DNA from: Bin25 sp026709415
Lineage (GTDB): Bacteria; Bacteroidota; Bacteroidia; Flavobacteriales; Flavobacteriaceae
NCBI GenBank assembly: GCA_965200045.1
Contig: OZ241330.1
Location: 186,001 to 250,000 of the forward strand
Length of the DNA: 64,000 bases
Reading direction: 5' to 3'
Made by a program: the position numbers and the translations under genes. The notes beneath the pieces were generated by a model, which searched no databases, was not told where the DNA came from, and worked only from the letters and a program-made list of their open reading frames with translations. Within the stretch, counting starts at the first letter, position 1, and each line of letters opens with the position of its first letter. Shown here piece by piece: positions 52,762 through 61,480 of this stretch.

Positions 52762-52772
52762 ATATAATTCCC
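52747..52772. repeat. right 26-bp inverted repeat of the restriction-modification cassette
   Basis: ggcggttacgaaagtatata plus attccc, the exact reverse complement of 50185-50210. Read on the minus strand it contains TATACTTTCG, 71 bases before the ATG, so it probably carries the promoter of the enzyme gene. The flanks just outside the two repeats, TATAATTT and TATATTTT, agree at 7 of 8 bases, a weak hint of a target duplication. Confidence 0.95.
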
Positions 52773-52921
52773 TATATTTTTTTTTGACTGGATGTAAAGA
52801 CCTCACCAAATATGATCAGTTGTCTCAAATTTTTGATAATAAAGGCGAAGTTTCTAAACTGATTAAAATGACAATATTTATTTTTGTTAATTAATAGGTC
52901 TATTTACTATTTTAAAATCAT

Positions 52922-53731
52922 ATGAAAACTAAAGTAGTAACTAAAAACACATCGGATTTTTTAAGATACCTTGTCAATAACAACAAACCCTATTTCACCA
53001 GTCAAGAGGCTGAAAATTATTTTGTTAATTCCTCCAGAGCCTATATACAAAGTTTTTTACAAGCGTTAGTTGAACGTCAATTAATCTTCAGACTTAAAAA
53101 AGGACTTTACATGATTATTCCATATTATTTAATGGAAAAAGAATTTTTTCCGAATTCTTATTTAACAGCTAAAGCACTTGCTGGCACCAATGATTATTAT
53201 TTAGGATATTGTTCAGCGTTGCAAATTCATGGATTAATTGAAAACCCTTCATTAAAACAACACATTGCTTTAAAAAACCAAATGACACCAAATTTTATTG
53301 AGATAAAAGGGATGGAATATCAGTTGATCAGTCATAAGAAAAAATTATTCTATGGATTTGAAACCATTTGGATAGAGTATTTAAACCACATGTATAAAGT
53401 AAGATGCAGTGATTTTGAAAAAACCATTCTTGATATTGTTAATCGTCCTAAATATGTTGGTGGAATTCAAGTTACAGCAAAAGCAATATTAGAAGCAAAA
53501 AATCGTGTTGATTTTTCAAAGCTCTTAGATTATATCAAGCAATCTAATAGTCAAGCTGTTGTCAAGCGTTTGGGGTATTTGCTTGATACATTGCAAATTG
53601 AGACGTCCATTACTTCTGAACTTCAATCGTTATTGTCTCCATCTTATATTCCATTAGACCCATCAAAAGAAAGAAAAGGGAAAACGAATAGCAAGTGGAA
53701 CATTCAAATTAATTCTTCTTTAAAAATTTGA
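52922..53731 (+). CDS. AbiEi-family antitoxin-like protein, without its partner
   Basis: A 269-residue protein like the AbiEi antitoxins of type IV toxin-antitoxin systems. The N-terminal part is a winged helix (FTSQEAENYFVNSSRAYIQS then LIFRLKKGLYMI). The core has DYYLGYCSALQIHGLIENPS, the usual centre of the family, and the C-terminal part continues with YKVRCSDFEKTILDIVNRPK. Such genes are normally followed at once by the AbiEii nucleotidyltransferase toxin. Here the next 280 bases hold no gene, so it appears orphaned. It starts 149 bases beyond the right inverted repeat. The gap between holds a decayed frame, DLTKYDQLSQIFDNKGEVSK. Confidence 0.8.
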   Translation: MKTKVVTKNTSDFLRYLVNNNKPYFTSQEAENYFVNSSRAYIQSFLQALVERQLIFRLKKGLYMIIPYYLMEKEFFPNSYLTAKALAGTNDYYLGYCSALQIHGLIENPSLKQHIALKNQMTPNFIEIKGMEYQLISHKKKLFYGFETIWIEYLNHMYKVRCSDFEKTILDIVNRPKYVGGIQVTAKAILEAKNRVDFSKLLDYIKQSNSQAVVKRLGYLLDTLQIETSITSELQSLLSPSYIPLDPSKERKGKTNSKWNIQINSSLKI

Positions 53732-53911
53732 AGCGCTTTGATTTGAGTTCTGGCGTATGTTGTCTTCGCTTCATATGATAAAAATATCTGCTGTGAGATA
53801 TAACTTAAACAGCTGTCCTGATTTTGGGGTACATAACACTATTTGTTTGAAAAGAATATAAAGAATGGGAGTCCACTATTTCCCTTAAATACTTCATTTC
53901 GAAACAACTTG

Positions 53912-53933
53912 TTGTTGCACTAGATAGTTGAAC
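53912..53933. repeat. 22-bp dispersed repeat, copy 2
   Basis: Second copy of the 18181-18202 sequence, same orientation, 21 of 22 bases identical. It lies in the 282-base gap between the orphan antitoxin and the ankyrin gene, where nothing else can be supported. Confidence 0.6.
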
Positions 53934-54013
53934 ATGGCAACCACTTATTGAGACATTTTTTATTTGAAGTAGGGTCCAGTTAAAATTAAAACTGCTTCCA
54001 TTAGACTACCAAA

Positions 54014-54478
54014 TCAATTGGGTTTGATATGCTGAAACTTTTTTTCTAACCCTTGAGCTTGTGCCTGCTGAAATGCTGTCTTATCGTATTTGTCTTTGAT
54101 GGTGGTATCGGCCCCTTTTTCCAAAAGAATTTGAGCAATTTCAGGTTGATTAAAACCTGCGGCATAAAACAGGGCGGTGGCTTGATTGTAATTTTTTATA
54201 TTACAGTCAGCTCCATGCTCTAATAAAATCAATACGACCTCTTTATAACCTTTAAAACAAGCCCCCATAAGGGCTGTATTTCCAGAATGATCTTGGTGGT
54301 TGATATTAATTGATCGATTTAGCAAAAACTTCACAATTTCAACTTGATTATAGTAAGCGGCCAAAATTAATGGGGTGGAACCCCTTTGATCAACGAAAGA
54401 ATCAAAATCAACTCGATCATCCATTTTGTTCAGACTTTTGAGGTCGCCACTTCTGATAAACTGAAAAATTTCTTCCAT
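54014..54478 (-). CDS. ankyrin repeat protein
   Basis: A 154-residue protein made of about four ankyrin repeats: RGSTPLILAAYYNQVEIVKF, HSGNTALMGACFKGYKEVVL, YNQATALFYAAGFNQPEIAQ and the last KDKYDKTAFQQAQAQG. There is no signal peptide, so it is cytoplasmic. It follows katA on the same strand with a 131-base gap. A catalase-ankyrin pairing is known in other bacteria, where the ankyrin protein supports catalase activity under peroxide stress, possibly by aiding haem or folding. That role is inferred here. Confidence 0.88.
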   Translation of the reverse strand: MEEIFQFIRSGDLKSLNKMDDRVDFDSFVDQRGSTPLILAAYYNQVEIVKFLLNRSININHQDHSGNTALMGACFKGYKEVVLILLEHGADCNIKNYNQATALFYAAGFNQPEIAQILLEKGADTTIKDKYDKTAFQQAQAQGLEKKFQHIKPN

Positions 54479-54609
54479 ATGAAAGGACTTTTAAAATGAC
54501 TAATGAAGTAGTGTATATACCAACCTAATGCTCATCGGACAGGAATTGACATCTCAATCCCTTATCAAAGGAAACCGGATTCCATATGAAGATTGAATTC
54601 TAAATTCAA

Positions 54610-56046
54610 TTAGAGTCCGAGTGCATTTCTGACTCCAGCACCGTATTCGGGATCAGCTAAATCAAAATGGTGTAATTGTTTTTCAATGATCTCCGGAGAA
54701 ACCCCCTCCATAGCAGCTGCAATGTTTTGGAATAACCGTTCTTTTTGTTCATCAGTGAATAAACGAAATAAATCACCTGGTTGCTTGTAAACCCCATAGG
54801 TGTCATTTTCTTCATATCGAGTGATGTCTCCACTAATTTTCATGGGAGGTTCTTCAACAGAAGGATCTTCTACGGCTCCATCTTTGGTATTTGGCTCATA
54901 GTAAGCATCCGGATTCCCAAAATCATTGGTGAAAAATCGCATGGCTCCATCTTTATGATAATGCGTTACTTGGTTTTTTGGGGCATTGGGAGGCAAAGCC
55001 TCATAGTGAGTTCCCAATCGATAGCGATGAGCATCAGCATAAGCAAATATTCTAGACTGTAATACTTTATCTGGAGAAAATGAAATGCCAGGAACGACGT
55101 TTGATGGAGAAAAAGCTGCATTTTCAACATGCTGAAAATAATTATCAGGGTTCTTATTTAACTCTAGAATCCCCACATCAATGAGTGGAAAGTCTTTGTG
55201 GGGCCATATTTTTGTTAAATCAAAAGGATTGAATGGTTGTTTTGGGGCGTCCTCTTCGTTCATGATTTGAATCTTAAATTCCCATTTAGGAAAATGGCCT
55301 TGTTCGATGGCTCCAAATAATTCTTCTTGGTATTTTTCACGGGTTTGGCCCGTGATTTCAGCGGCTTGTTCGTTGGTATAGTGCTGATGTCCTTGTAACG
55401 TTTTAAAATGAAATTTGACCCAAAATCGCTCATTATTTTTATTCCAAAAACTAAATGTATGAGACCCATATCCATTCATGTGCATAGGGGAAATAGGCAA
55501 TCCTCTATCAGACATGAGAATGGTCACTTGGTGTAAACTTTCAGGTGTTAATGACCAAAAATCCCACATCGCCTCGGGTGATCTGAGATTAGTTTTGGGG
55601 TGCCGTTTTTGGGTTCGAATAAAATCAGGAAATTTATACCCATCTCTTATAAAAAATACTGGCGTGTTATTTCCAACCATATCCCAATTACCTTCATCGG
55701 TATAAAACTTTAAAGCAAACCCTCGTACATCTCGTTCGGTATCCGATGCCCCCAGTTCGCCCGCTACCGTTGAAAATCGAGCAAGGACTGGTGAACGTTT
55801 GCCAATTTCAGAAAAAAGGTCTGCACGCGAGAACTGGGTGATATCATGCGTAACGGTAAAGGTTCCATACGCTCCCCATCCTTTGGCATGAACAACTCTT
55901 TCTGGAATTCTTTCTCTGTTTTGATGAGCCAATTTTTCCACCAATTTATAATCAGAAATCAAAAGAGGCCCGGGCTGACCAGCTGTCAGTGATTTTTGAT
56001 TGTTTGAAACTGGTGCTCCACCGGTAGTCGTTAGTTTTTTAGGCAT
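54610..56046 (-). CDS. katA: catalase, haem, small-subunit type
   Basis: Breaks down hydrogen peroxide to water and oxygen. The 478-residue length fits small-subunit haem catalases. The distal histidine is His53 in VVHAKGWGAYGTF; RFSTVAGELGASDTERDVRG and VFFIRDGYKFPDF follow; the proximal haem tyrosine lies in RIFAYADAHRYRLG. No signal peptide is present, so it works in the cytoplasm. An ankyrin gene lies downstream. It is the rightmost gene of the accessory block and is divergent from DUF177. On the minus strand TAAATTTG at 56077-56070 is a possible -7 box. Confidence 0.96.
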   Translation of the reverse strand: MPKKLTTTGGAPVSNNQKSLTAGQPGPLLISDYKLVEKLAHQNRERIPERVVHAKGWGAYGTFTVTHDITQFSRADLFSEIGKRSPVLARFSTVAGELGASDTERDVRGFALKFYTDEGNWDMVGNNTPVFFIRDGYKFPDFIRTQKRHPKTNLRSPEAMWDFWSLTPESLHQVTILMSDRGLPISPMHMNGYGSHTFSFWNKNNERFWVKFHFKTLQGHQHYTNEQAAEITGQTREKYQEELFGAIEQGHFPKWEFKIQIMNEEDAPKQPFNPFDLTKIWPHKDFPLIDVGILELNKNPDNYFQHVENAAFSPSNVVPGISFSPDKVLQSRIFAYADAHRYRLGTHYEALPPNAPKNQVTHYHKDGAMRFFTNDFGNPDAYYEPNTKDGAVEDPSVEEPPMKISGDITRYEENDTYGVYKQPGDLFRLFTDEQKERLFQNIAAAMEGVSPEIIEKQLHHFDLADPEYGAGVRNALGL

Positions 56047-56206
56047 TGCTTGAATATAAAATATGTTTTCAAATTTAAATCTTTAAAACTGATTTTCTGA
56101 TACTATTCTTTCCATAATTTTCATATGAACATTTATAGATTAAGTAAAGTATTGATTTTAAGGGCTTCCCCTTCAAGTGACTCCCAATCTACGATGAGCA
56201 TATGAT

Positions 56207-56767
56207 GTGAAAAAATACTTAGTTTTGCGAACTGTGAATCTGAAATACAACCATAAAGATTTCGACATTTATTTTTTGTCATTAAAAGAAGGAGTCCACC
56301 ATTTCAGTTACACCATAGACCATAGTTTTTTTGAGTATTTCGAATTCAATGATATTATCAACCCCGACATTCAAATCGATGTTGACTTATTCAAAAGAAG
56401 CAATCTAATGGAATTGAAATTTCGATTTAAAGGAAACATCACTTTGGTGTGTGATATTTCTTTAGAAACATACAACACATCCATAAAATCTTGTTATGAT
56501 TTGGTGATCAAATTCGGACAAAGGGCAACTAGTGCAACAGAACCTGACGTTATTTATTTGGAGCCATCAGAATATAAATTGAACATTGCACAACTGATTT
56601 ATGAATCGGTTGTGCTTTCATTACCCATAAAAAAAATTCATCCCGGAGTGCATGATGGAAGCTTAGACTCTGAATTGATGGCTTATTATGAAACAAACCA
56701 ACAGAACAGCTATCGTATTCCTGATTCTAGATGGGATAAACTCCGATTGATAACTAAAAATTCATAA
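56207..56767 (+). CDS. DUF177 / YceD family protein
   Basis: A 186-residue protein encoded before rpmF in most bacteria; homologues are linked to 23S rRNA or ribosome assembly. Family segments visible: SLKEGVHHFSYTIDHSFFEY, KFRFKGNITLVCDISLETY (with one cysteine of the usual pair) and LSLPIKKIHPGVHDG. The C-terminus ends DSRWDKLRLI as expected. The start is GTG 56207. It begins the conserved block DUF177-rpmF-fabH-accB-accC, which in related genomes often lies next to pdxA; here about 7.9 kb intervenes. Confidence 0.88.
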   Translation: MKKYLVLRTVNLKYNHKDFDIYFLSLKEGVHHFSYTIDHSFFEYFEFNDIINPDIQIDVDLFKRSNLMELKFRFKGNITLVCDISLETYNTSIKSCYDLVIKFGQRATSATEPDVIYLEPSEYKLNIAQLIYESVVLSLPIKKIHPGVHDGSLDSELMAYYETNQQNSYRIPDSRWDKLRLITKNS

Positions 56768-56772
56768 ACACT

Positions 56773-56964
56773 ATGGCTCATCCTAAAAGAAAAATTTCAA
56801 AATCTAGAAGAGACAAACGTCGAACCCATATCAAAGTCGATGAAAAACAAATCAGTATTTGTCCCACCACATCAGAAGCTCACCTATACCACAGAGCGCA
56901 CTGGGTAGACGGGAAACTCTATTATAGAGGGAAGGTTCTAAAGGAAGAATCTGTCAAAGATTAA
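56773..56964 (+). CDS. rpmF: 50S ribosomal protein L32
   Basis: Small protein of the large ribosomal subunit. The 63 residues begin MAHPKRKISKSRRDKRRTH, diagnostic of L32. The usual zinc-binding cysteines are largely absent (one Cys in ISICPTTSEAHLYH), as is common in Bacteroidota. It follows DUF177 by 5 bases and precedes fabH by 48, so ribosome and fatty-acid genes share a transcript. Confidence 0.97.
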   Translation: MAHPKRKISKSRRDKRRTHIKVDEKQISICPTTSEAHLYHRAHWVDGKLYYRGKVLKEESVKD

Positions 56965-57012
56965 CTTCATATCATTTGACCAAAAGCAGAATTTTTTAGT
57001 TGATTTTGTTTG

Positions 57013-58017
57013 ATGGAAAAATCAAATTCTAAACCAATCAAGGCTGCCATTACAGGGGTCGGTGGCTATCTACCTGATGATTTATTAACCAACGCCCAAT
57101 TAGAAAAAATGGTCGAGACTTCTGATGATTGGATTGTTTCTAGGACGGGCATCCGTCAACGAAGAATTTTAAAAGATCCTAGAAAAGGCACTTCTTATAT
57201 GTGTGTCAAAGCCATCCAAGAACTACTGTCTAAAACAAATACGAATCCGAGTTCAATAGATCTGGTGATTTTGGCCACGGTCACTCCAGATGTCCAAGTT
57301 AGTCCTACTTCATCTGTTATTATTTCTGAAATCGGAGCAACCAACGCTTTTGGATATGATTTGAGTGCCGCATGTTCCGGATTTTTGTATGCGTTGAGTA
57401 CCGCGTGTAGTTTTATAAATTCTGGAAAACATCAAAAAGTGGTGGTGGTAGGTGGTGATAAAATGTCTTCTCTGGTTGATTATACCGATAGAACAACGTG
57501 TATACTTTTTGGTGATGGGGCCGGTGCTGTCTTGATTGAACCCAGTCAAAATGAGTTTGGGTATGAAGATGAATACCTAAGATGTGATGGTAGTAACCAA
57601 GAATTACTCCGTGTTAAATCCGGTGGTTCTTTACATCCTATCACTAGCGAAACGGTTGAAAAAAAATGGCATAAACTATATCAAGATGGGCAATCTGTTT
57701 ACAAAAGAGCTGTTTCCGAAATGTTTTACGCTACCACCCAAATTGTAAAAAAAAATCAACTATCGATTGATGACATTGATTTTTTTCTTGCCCACCAAGC
57801 CAACAAACGAATCATCGATTCAACAACTCGTAGAGTTGGTCTTGATTCAAAAAAAGTGCTGATGAATATTGAAAATTATGGAAACACGACATGTGCCACA
57901 ATACCTTTACTTTTATATGATTATGAAAAGGAGTTCAAAAAAGGAAGTAAATTGGTCATCACTGCTTTTGGCGGAGGATTTACATGGGGATCGGCTTATT
58001 TGACTTGGAGTTATTAA
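57013..58017 (+). CDS. fabH: beta-ketoacyl-ACP synthase III
   Basis: Starts fatty-acid chains by joining an acyl-CoA primer with malonyl-ACP. ATG 57013 is preferred to the TTG at 57010. The catalytic triad is visible: cysteine in DLSAACSGFLYALS, histidine in DFFLAHQANKRI and asparagine in IENYGNTTCATIP. GVGGYLPDDLLTNAQLE near the N-terminus is typical. The 334-residue length is normal. It leads directly into accB and accC, which supply malonyl-CoA precursors. Confidence 0.96.
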   Translation: MEKSNSKPIKAAITGVGGYLPDDLLTNAQLEKMVETSDDWIVSRTGIRQRRILKDPRKGTSYMCVKAIQELLSKTNTNPSSIDLVILATVTPDVQVSPTSSVIISEIGATNAFGYDLSAACSGFLYALSTACSFINSGKHQKVVVVGGDKMSSLVDYTDRTTCILFGDGAGAVLIEPSQNEFGYEDEYLRCDGSNQELLRVKSGGSLHPITSETVEKKWHKLYQDGQSVYKRAVSEMFYATTQIVKKNQLSIDDIDFFLAHQANKRIIDSTTRRVGLDSKKVLMNIENYGNTTCATIPLLLYDYEKEFKKGSKLVITAFGGGFTWGSAYLTWSY

Positions 58018-58037
58018 ACACAAAAAATAAAACAACA

Positions 58038-58523
58038 ATGGATCTTAAAGACATTCAAAATCTCATCAAATTCATTTCTAAAACTGATGTTGAACAGGTC
58101 AAGCTCGAATTTGAAAATGTAAAAATCACCGTCAGTAAATCAACTGGTATTAAACAAGAAACAACACCTCAAATTATAACTAGTCCAACGACCCCTCTGC
58201 CTATTGAACCTCCAATTCAATCAACTCTACCACCAACCCGAGTTCCTGAAGTTCAAGAAGAATCATCACAAAGCAATCAAAATCTAAAAACGATTAAGTC
58301 TCCGATGCTTGGAACCCTATACTTGCACCCATCACCTGATGATCCCCCTTTTGTTTCAATTGGGGATCCCATCAGAAAGGGGGACACGCTTTGTACCATC
58401 GAAGCCATGAAGTTGTTTAATCATATCAATTCGGAATATTCAGGAAAAATTGTGGATATTTTGGTTGATAATTCATCCCCTGTTGAGTTTGACCAGCCTT
58501 TATTCGTCATTGAGCTTTCATAG
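58038..58523 (+). CDS. accB: biotin carboxyl carrier protein of acetyl-CoA carboxylase
   Basis: Carries biotin between the two half-reactions of acetyl-CoA carboxylase. ATG 58038 gives MDLKDIQNLIKFISKTDVEQ, the expected N-terminus; the open frame extends upstream into fabH but is not needed. A Pro/Thr/Gln-rich linker (about residues 45-85) joins the biotinyl domain, with the acceptor lysine in CTIEAMKLFNHI. The 161-residue length is normal. BirA at 4.5 kb would attach the biotin. Spacing to accC is 8 bases. Confidence 0.95.
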   Translation: MDLKDIQNLIKFISKTDVEQVKLEFENVKITVSKSTGIKQETTPQIITSPTTPLPIEPPIQSTLPPTRVPEVQEESSQSNQNLKTIKSPMLGTLYLHPSPDDPPFVSIGDPIRKGDTLCTIEAMKLFNHINSEYSGKIVDILVDNSSPVEFDQPLFVIELS

Positions 58524-58531
58524 ATTTTTTG

Positions 58532-59887
58532 GTGAAACGGTTTAACAAAATTTTGATAGCCAATCGTGGCGAAATTGCCATGAGAATCATTCGAACCTGC
58601 AAAGAGATGGATATTCAAACGGTTGCCGTGTATTCTCAAGCCGATAAAGATAGCCTCCATGTACGATTTGCCGATGAAGCCGTCTGTATTGGTCCTCCAC
58701 CAAGTTCCGATTCTTATCTCACCATGGCCAACATCATTGCAGCGGCAGAAATTACCAATTCCGATGCCATTCATCCTGGATATGGATTTTTATCGGAGAA
58801 TGCTGAGTTTTCTGAAATATGCAAATCCAATAACATCAAATTCATCGGGGCTTCTAGTGAGATGATTAGTAAAATGGGGGATAAAGCCACGGCCATAGCC
58901 ACCATGAAAAAAGCCGGTGTTCCAACCATACCAGGATCTGAAGGAATTTTAAACTCCTTTGACGAAGCAAAGCAAGTGGCCATGAAAATTGGTTATCCCG
59001 TCATCTTAAAAGCCACGGCAGGAGGGGGCGGAAAAGGAATGCGCATTTGTTGGCACCAAGCAGAATTAGAAAAAGGATGGAATAGTTGTAAACAAGAAGC
59101 CCTAAAAGCGTTTGGTAATGATCAAATGTATCTTGAAAAATTCATCGAAGATCCACGTCATATCGAAATTCAAGTTTTTGGCGATTATCGAGGGAAAGTT
59201 TGTCATCTATCTGAACGGGACTGCTCCATTCAAAGAAGACATCAAAAATTACTTGAAGAAACGCCTTCTCCATTTATGACCTCCCGTTTGAGAAAAAAAA
59301 TGGGGGATGTGGCCATTAAGGCGGCTGAATACATCCAATACGAAGGGGCTGGAACAATCGAATTCTTAGTCGATAAAAAAACGAATTTCTACTTCATGGA
59401 AATGAATACCAGAATTCAAGTAGAGCATCCCATTACCGAACAAGTAGTCAGTAGAGATTTGATTCGAGAACAGATTGAAATTGCTCAAGGGGCTCGCATC
59501 AGTGGTAAAAACTATATGCCTAAACTTCACGCTATTGAATGCAGAATCAATGCGGAAGATCCGGCTCATGATTTTAGACCCAGTCCAGGGATGATTGAAA
59601 CCATCCACTTTCCCGGAGGACATGGGGTTCGTATCGACACCCATATTTATAGTGGGTATGTGATTCCTCCTTATTATGACTCCATGATTGCTAAACTCAT
59701 TACCACGGCAGAATCCAGAAAGGGAGCTATTCTGAAAATGAGAAGAGCCTTGGATGAATTTATTATTGAGGGGATTCAGACCACCATCCCATTTCATCGT
59801 CAATTGATGGATCATCCAGATTTTTTGGCTGGTAATTATACCACCAAACTAATGGACAACTTCAACTATTCTCCTAGTGGAGAATAG
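58532..59887 (+). CDS. accC: biotin carboxylase subunit of acetyl-CoA carboxylase
   Basis: Carboxylates biotin on AccB using ATP and bicarbonate. GTG 58532 (TTG 58529 also possible) begins VKRFNKILIANRGEIAMRII. Visible motifs: HPGYGFLSENAEF, the ATP loop ATAGGGGKGMRI, ERDCSIQRRHQKLLEETPSP, and the catalytic FMEMNTRIQVEHPITEQV with its arginine. The 451-residue length is normal. It ends the DUF177-rpmF-fabH-accB-accC block. The carboxyltransferase genes are not in the window. Confidence 0.97.
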   Translation: MKRFNKILIANRGEIAMRIIRTCKEMDIQTVAVYSQADKDSLHVRFADEAVCIGPPPSSDSYLTMANIIAAAEITNSDAIHPGYGFLSENAEFSEICKSNNIKFIGASSEMISKMGDKATAIATMKKAGVPTIPGSEGILNSFDEAKQVAMKIGYPVILKATAGGGGKGMRICWHQAELEKGWNSCKQEALKAFGNDQMYLEKFIEDPRHIEIQVFGDYRGKVCHLSERDCSIQRRHQKLLEETPSPFMTSRLRKKMGDVAIKAAEYIQYEGAGTIEFLVDKKTNFYFMEMNTRIQVEHPITEQVVSRDLIREQIEIAQGARISGKNYMPKLHAIECRINAEDPAHDFRPSPGMIETIHFPGGHGVRIDTHIYSGYVIPPYYDSMIAKLITTAESRKGAILKMRRALDEFIIEGIQTTIPFHRQLMDHPDFLAGNYTTKLMDNFNYSPSGE

Positions 59888-60054
59888 TTTTGTTCCCCTT
59901 CGAAATGCGTTGATGTTTCGATAATCCGAAACTTTTTGGTTTGATTTTAAATGGTTTCAAGCAACAACTGTCAAATCACCAACATATCTCCCTTATAAGG
60001 GATTTGAGATTGATCCCTTACTTGATAACGATTCATTTCAACAATCCAAAAAAA

Positions 60055-60084
60055 ACAAAAACCGTCTTTGAAGACGGTTTTTGT
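60055..60084. terminator. bidirectional terminator between accC and susD
   Basis: A perfect 14-bp stem with a 2-base loop (acaaaaaccgtctt at 60055-60068 and its complement at 60071-60084). On the minus strand it is followed by a run of eight T, so it mainly ends the SusCD transcript, and it can also stop readthrough from accC. Confidence 0.85.
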
Positions 60085-60108
60085 TGTAATAACCTAACTT
60101 TTTAATGG

Positions 60109-61476
60109 TTAGTATCCATCATTCTGGACCATATTCGCATTCGATTCCAATTCATAGGTCGGAATCGGAAAAATTCTTCGGTGATCCGTTGAAGAAATTT
60201 CGGTTTGATTGTTATGCCCAGGTGTCACTGGAATGGGTAATCTCGTTCTCTGAAAATCAAAAAATTCGAATCCCTCAAAAATCAGCTCTTTTCTACGCTC
60301 ATTCAAAATGTCTTGTTTGGTTACCGACGTATAAGCGGATGCGCCTCGTTTGGAGGTAATCTTATTTAACTCCGCAATGGCGGCATCAGTTTGCCCTTGC
60401 TCCAATAATGCTTCCGCATAATTAAGAATTATTTCTTCTATTCGGATGACCACCACATTATCATCTTGGGTATTGGTTTCAGGCCACTTAGCTTTATTTA
60501 TAAGCTTTGTATTTCCTCGACAGGTTTCATTGGCTATGATACCACGTCTGACATCCCCCTCTTCATATAGATTTAAAACGCTTGGTAAGACTTCAACATC
60601 TCCATAGGAACAGCCTCTATATATGTAGGCAAGACCATTAATCCCTCGATTATCTGTTTCAGAAAAAGCTAATTCAAAAATTGAATTGGCAGCATAACTC
60701 CCTTCCCAACTTGATACATAGGCATCAGGTTCTAAAATCTTAAAGCCACCATTATCAATGACTTGCTTTGCGGCAGTTGCTGCCCGATCCCATTCTCCAA
60801 AATAAAGAGCCACTCTACTTTCTAATGCTTTTGCCGCCCATTTTGAAGGAAAACTTTTATTCGTACTTCCATCACTAATATTATTATAGGCTGTCTCCAA
60901 ATCTGCATAAATAGCCCCTTTGACTTCCTCAACAGTATTTCTTGCTGGAGATAATTCTTCCCCTTTAAATTCAGTAACTATAGGAACACCTAAATTACCA
61001 CTAAGATGTTGTTGACCATAATTTCGCAATAAATCGAAATGAGCTATGGCTCTAACAAACTGAGCTTGTGCTTGTATGCTTTTCATGGCAGCCGCATCTC
61101 CTTCAATTCCTGATAAATCCTGATTGATAATAATGTTAGCTGGCGCGATGGCGTCATAGGCCGTCGCCCATACCCCTAGGCCATTGTCGGCGATGTATCT
61201 ATAGCCAGCGGGATTAGTAAATCGACCCGAATTACCATTGGCAAATACGGTAGTCCCTCTAATTTCATCTTCGATAATAAAATCTCTTCCATACCAATTT
61301 GAATTGGTTAAAACATCAAGAGAACCAATTAAAAGACCTCTTAAATCACCTTCTGAGCTGATATTGGCTGCATCTCCAATTGTAGTGAGCGTAGGCTCCA
61401 AATCCTCTGAAGAGCATGAAGTTAAAAACATAGATGATAAAAGGATAGAAAAACTGAATATTATATGTTTTTTCAT
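60109..61476 (-). CDS. SusD/RagB family glycan-binding lipoprotein
   Basis: Surface lipoprotein that captures an oligosaccharide or peptide and lids the SusC pore. ATG 61476 gives the lipoprotein signal FSILLSSMFLTSC-SSED; the open frame extends to 61503. The helical TPR-like core is seen in AQFVRAIAHFDLLRNYGQQH and RIEEIILNYAEALLEQGQTD, with the C-terminal SusD end ERRKELIFEGFEFFDFQRTR. The 455-residue length is normal. It lies 4 bases after the susC stop and ends at a strong terminator. Substrate is not evident; no glycosidase lies next to it in the window. Confidence 0.93.
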   Translation of the reverse strand: MKKHIIFSFSILLSSMFLTSCSSEDLEPTLTTIGDAANISSEGDLRGLLIGSLDVLTNSNWYGRDFIIEDEIRGTTVFANGNSGRFTNPAGYRYIADNGLGVWATAYDAIAPANIIINQDLSGIEGDAAAMKSIQAQAQFVRAIAHFDLLRNYGQQHLSGNLGVPIVTEFKGEELSPARNTVEEVKGAIYADLETAYNNISDGSTNKSFPSKWAAKALESRVALYFGEWDRAATAAKQVIDNGGFKILEPDAYVSSWEGSYAANSIFELAFSETDNRGINGLAYIYRGCSYGDVEVLPSVLNLYEEGDVRRGIIANETCRGNTKLINKAKWPETNTQDDNVVVIRIEEIILNYAEALLEQGQTDAAIAELNKITSKRGASAYTSVTKQDILNERRKELIFEGFEFFDFQRTRLPIPVTPGHNNQTEISSTDHRRIFPIPTYELESNANMVQNDGY

Positions 61477-61480
61477 GATA

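Noticed and set aside
50185..52772. Inverted repeats as a promoter-flipping switch
   Set aside because: The promoter-like part and the genes it serves lie within the same unit, so inversion would not change their relation. Flanking genes have their own upstream regions. Slippage in the G run explains switching better.
54781..55062. 93-codon plus-strand ORF inside katA
   Set aside because: Antisense to conserved catalase sequence, with no domain; a shadow.
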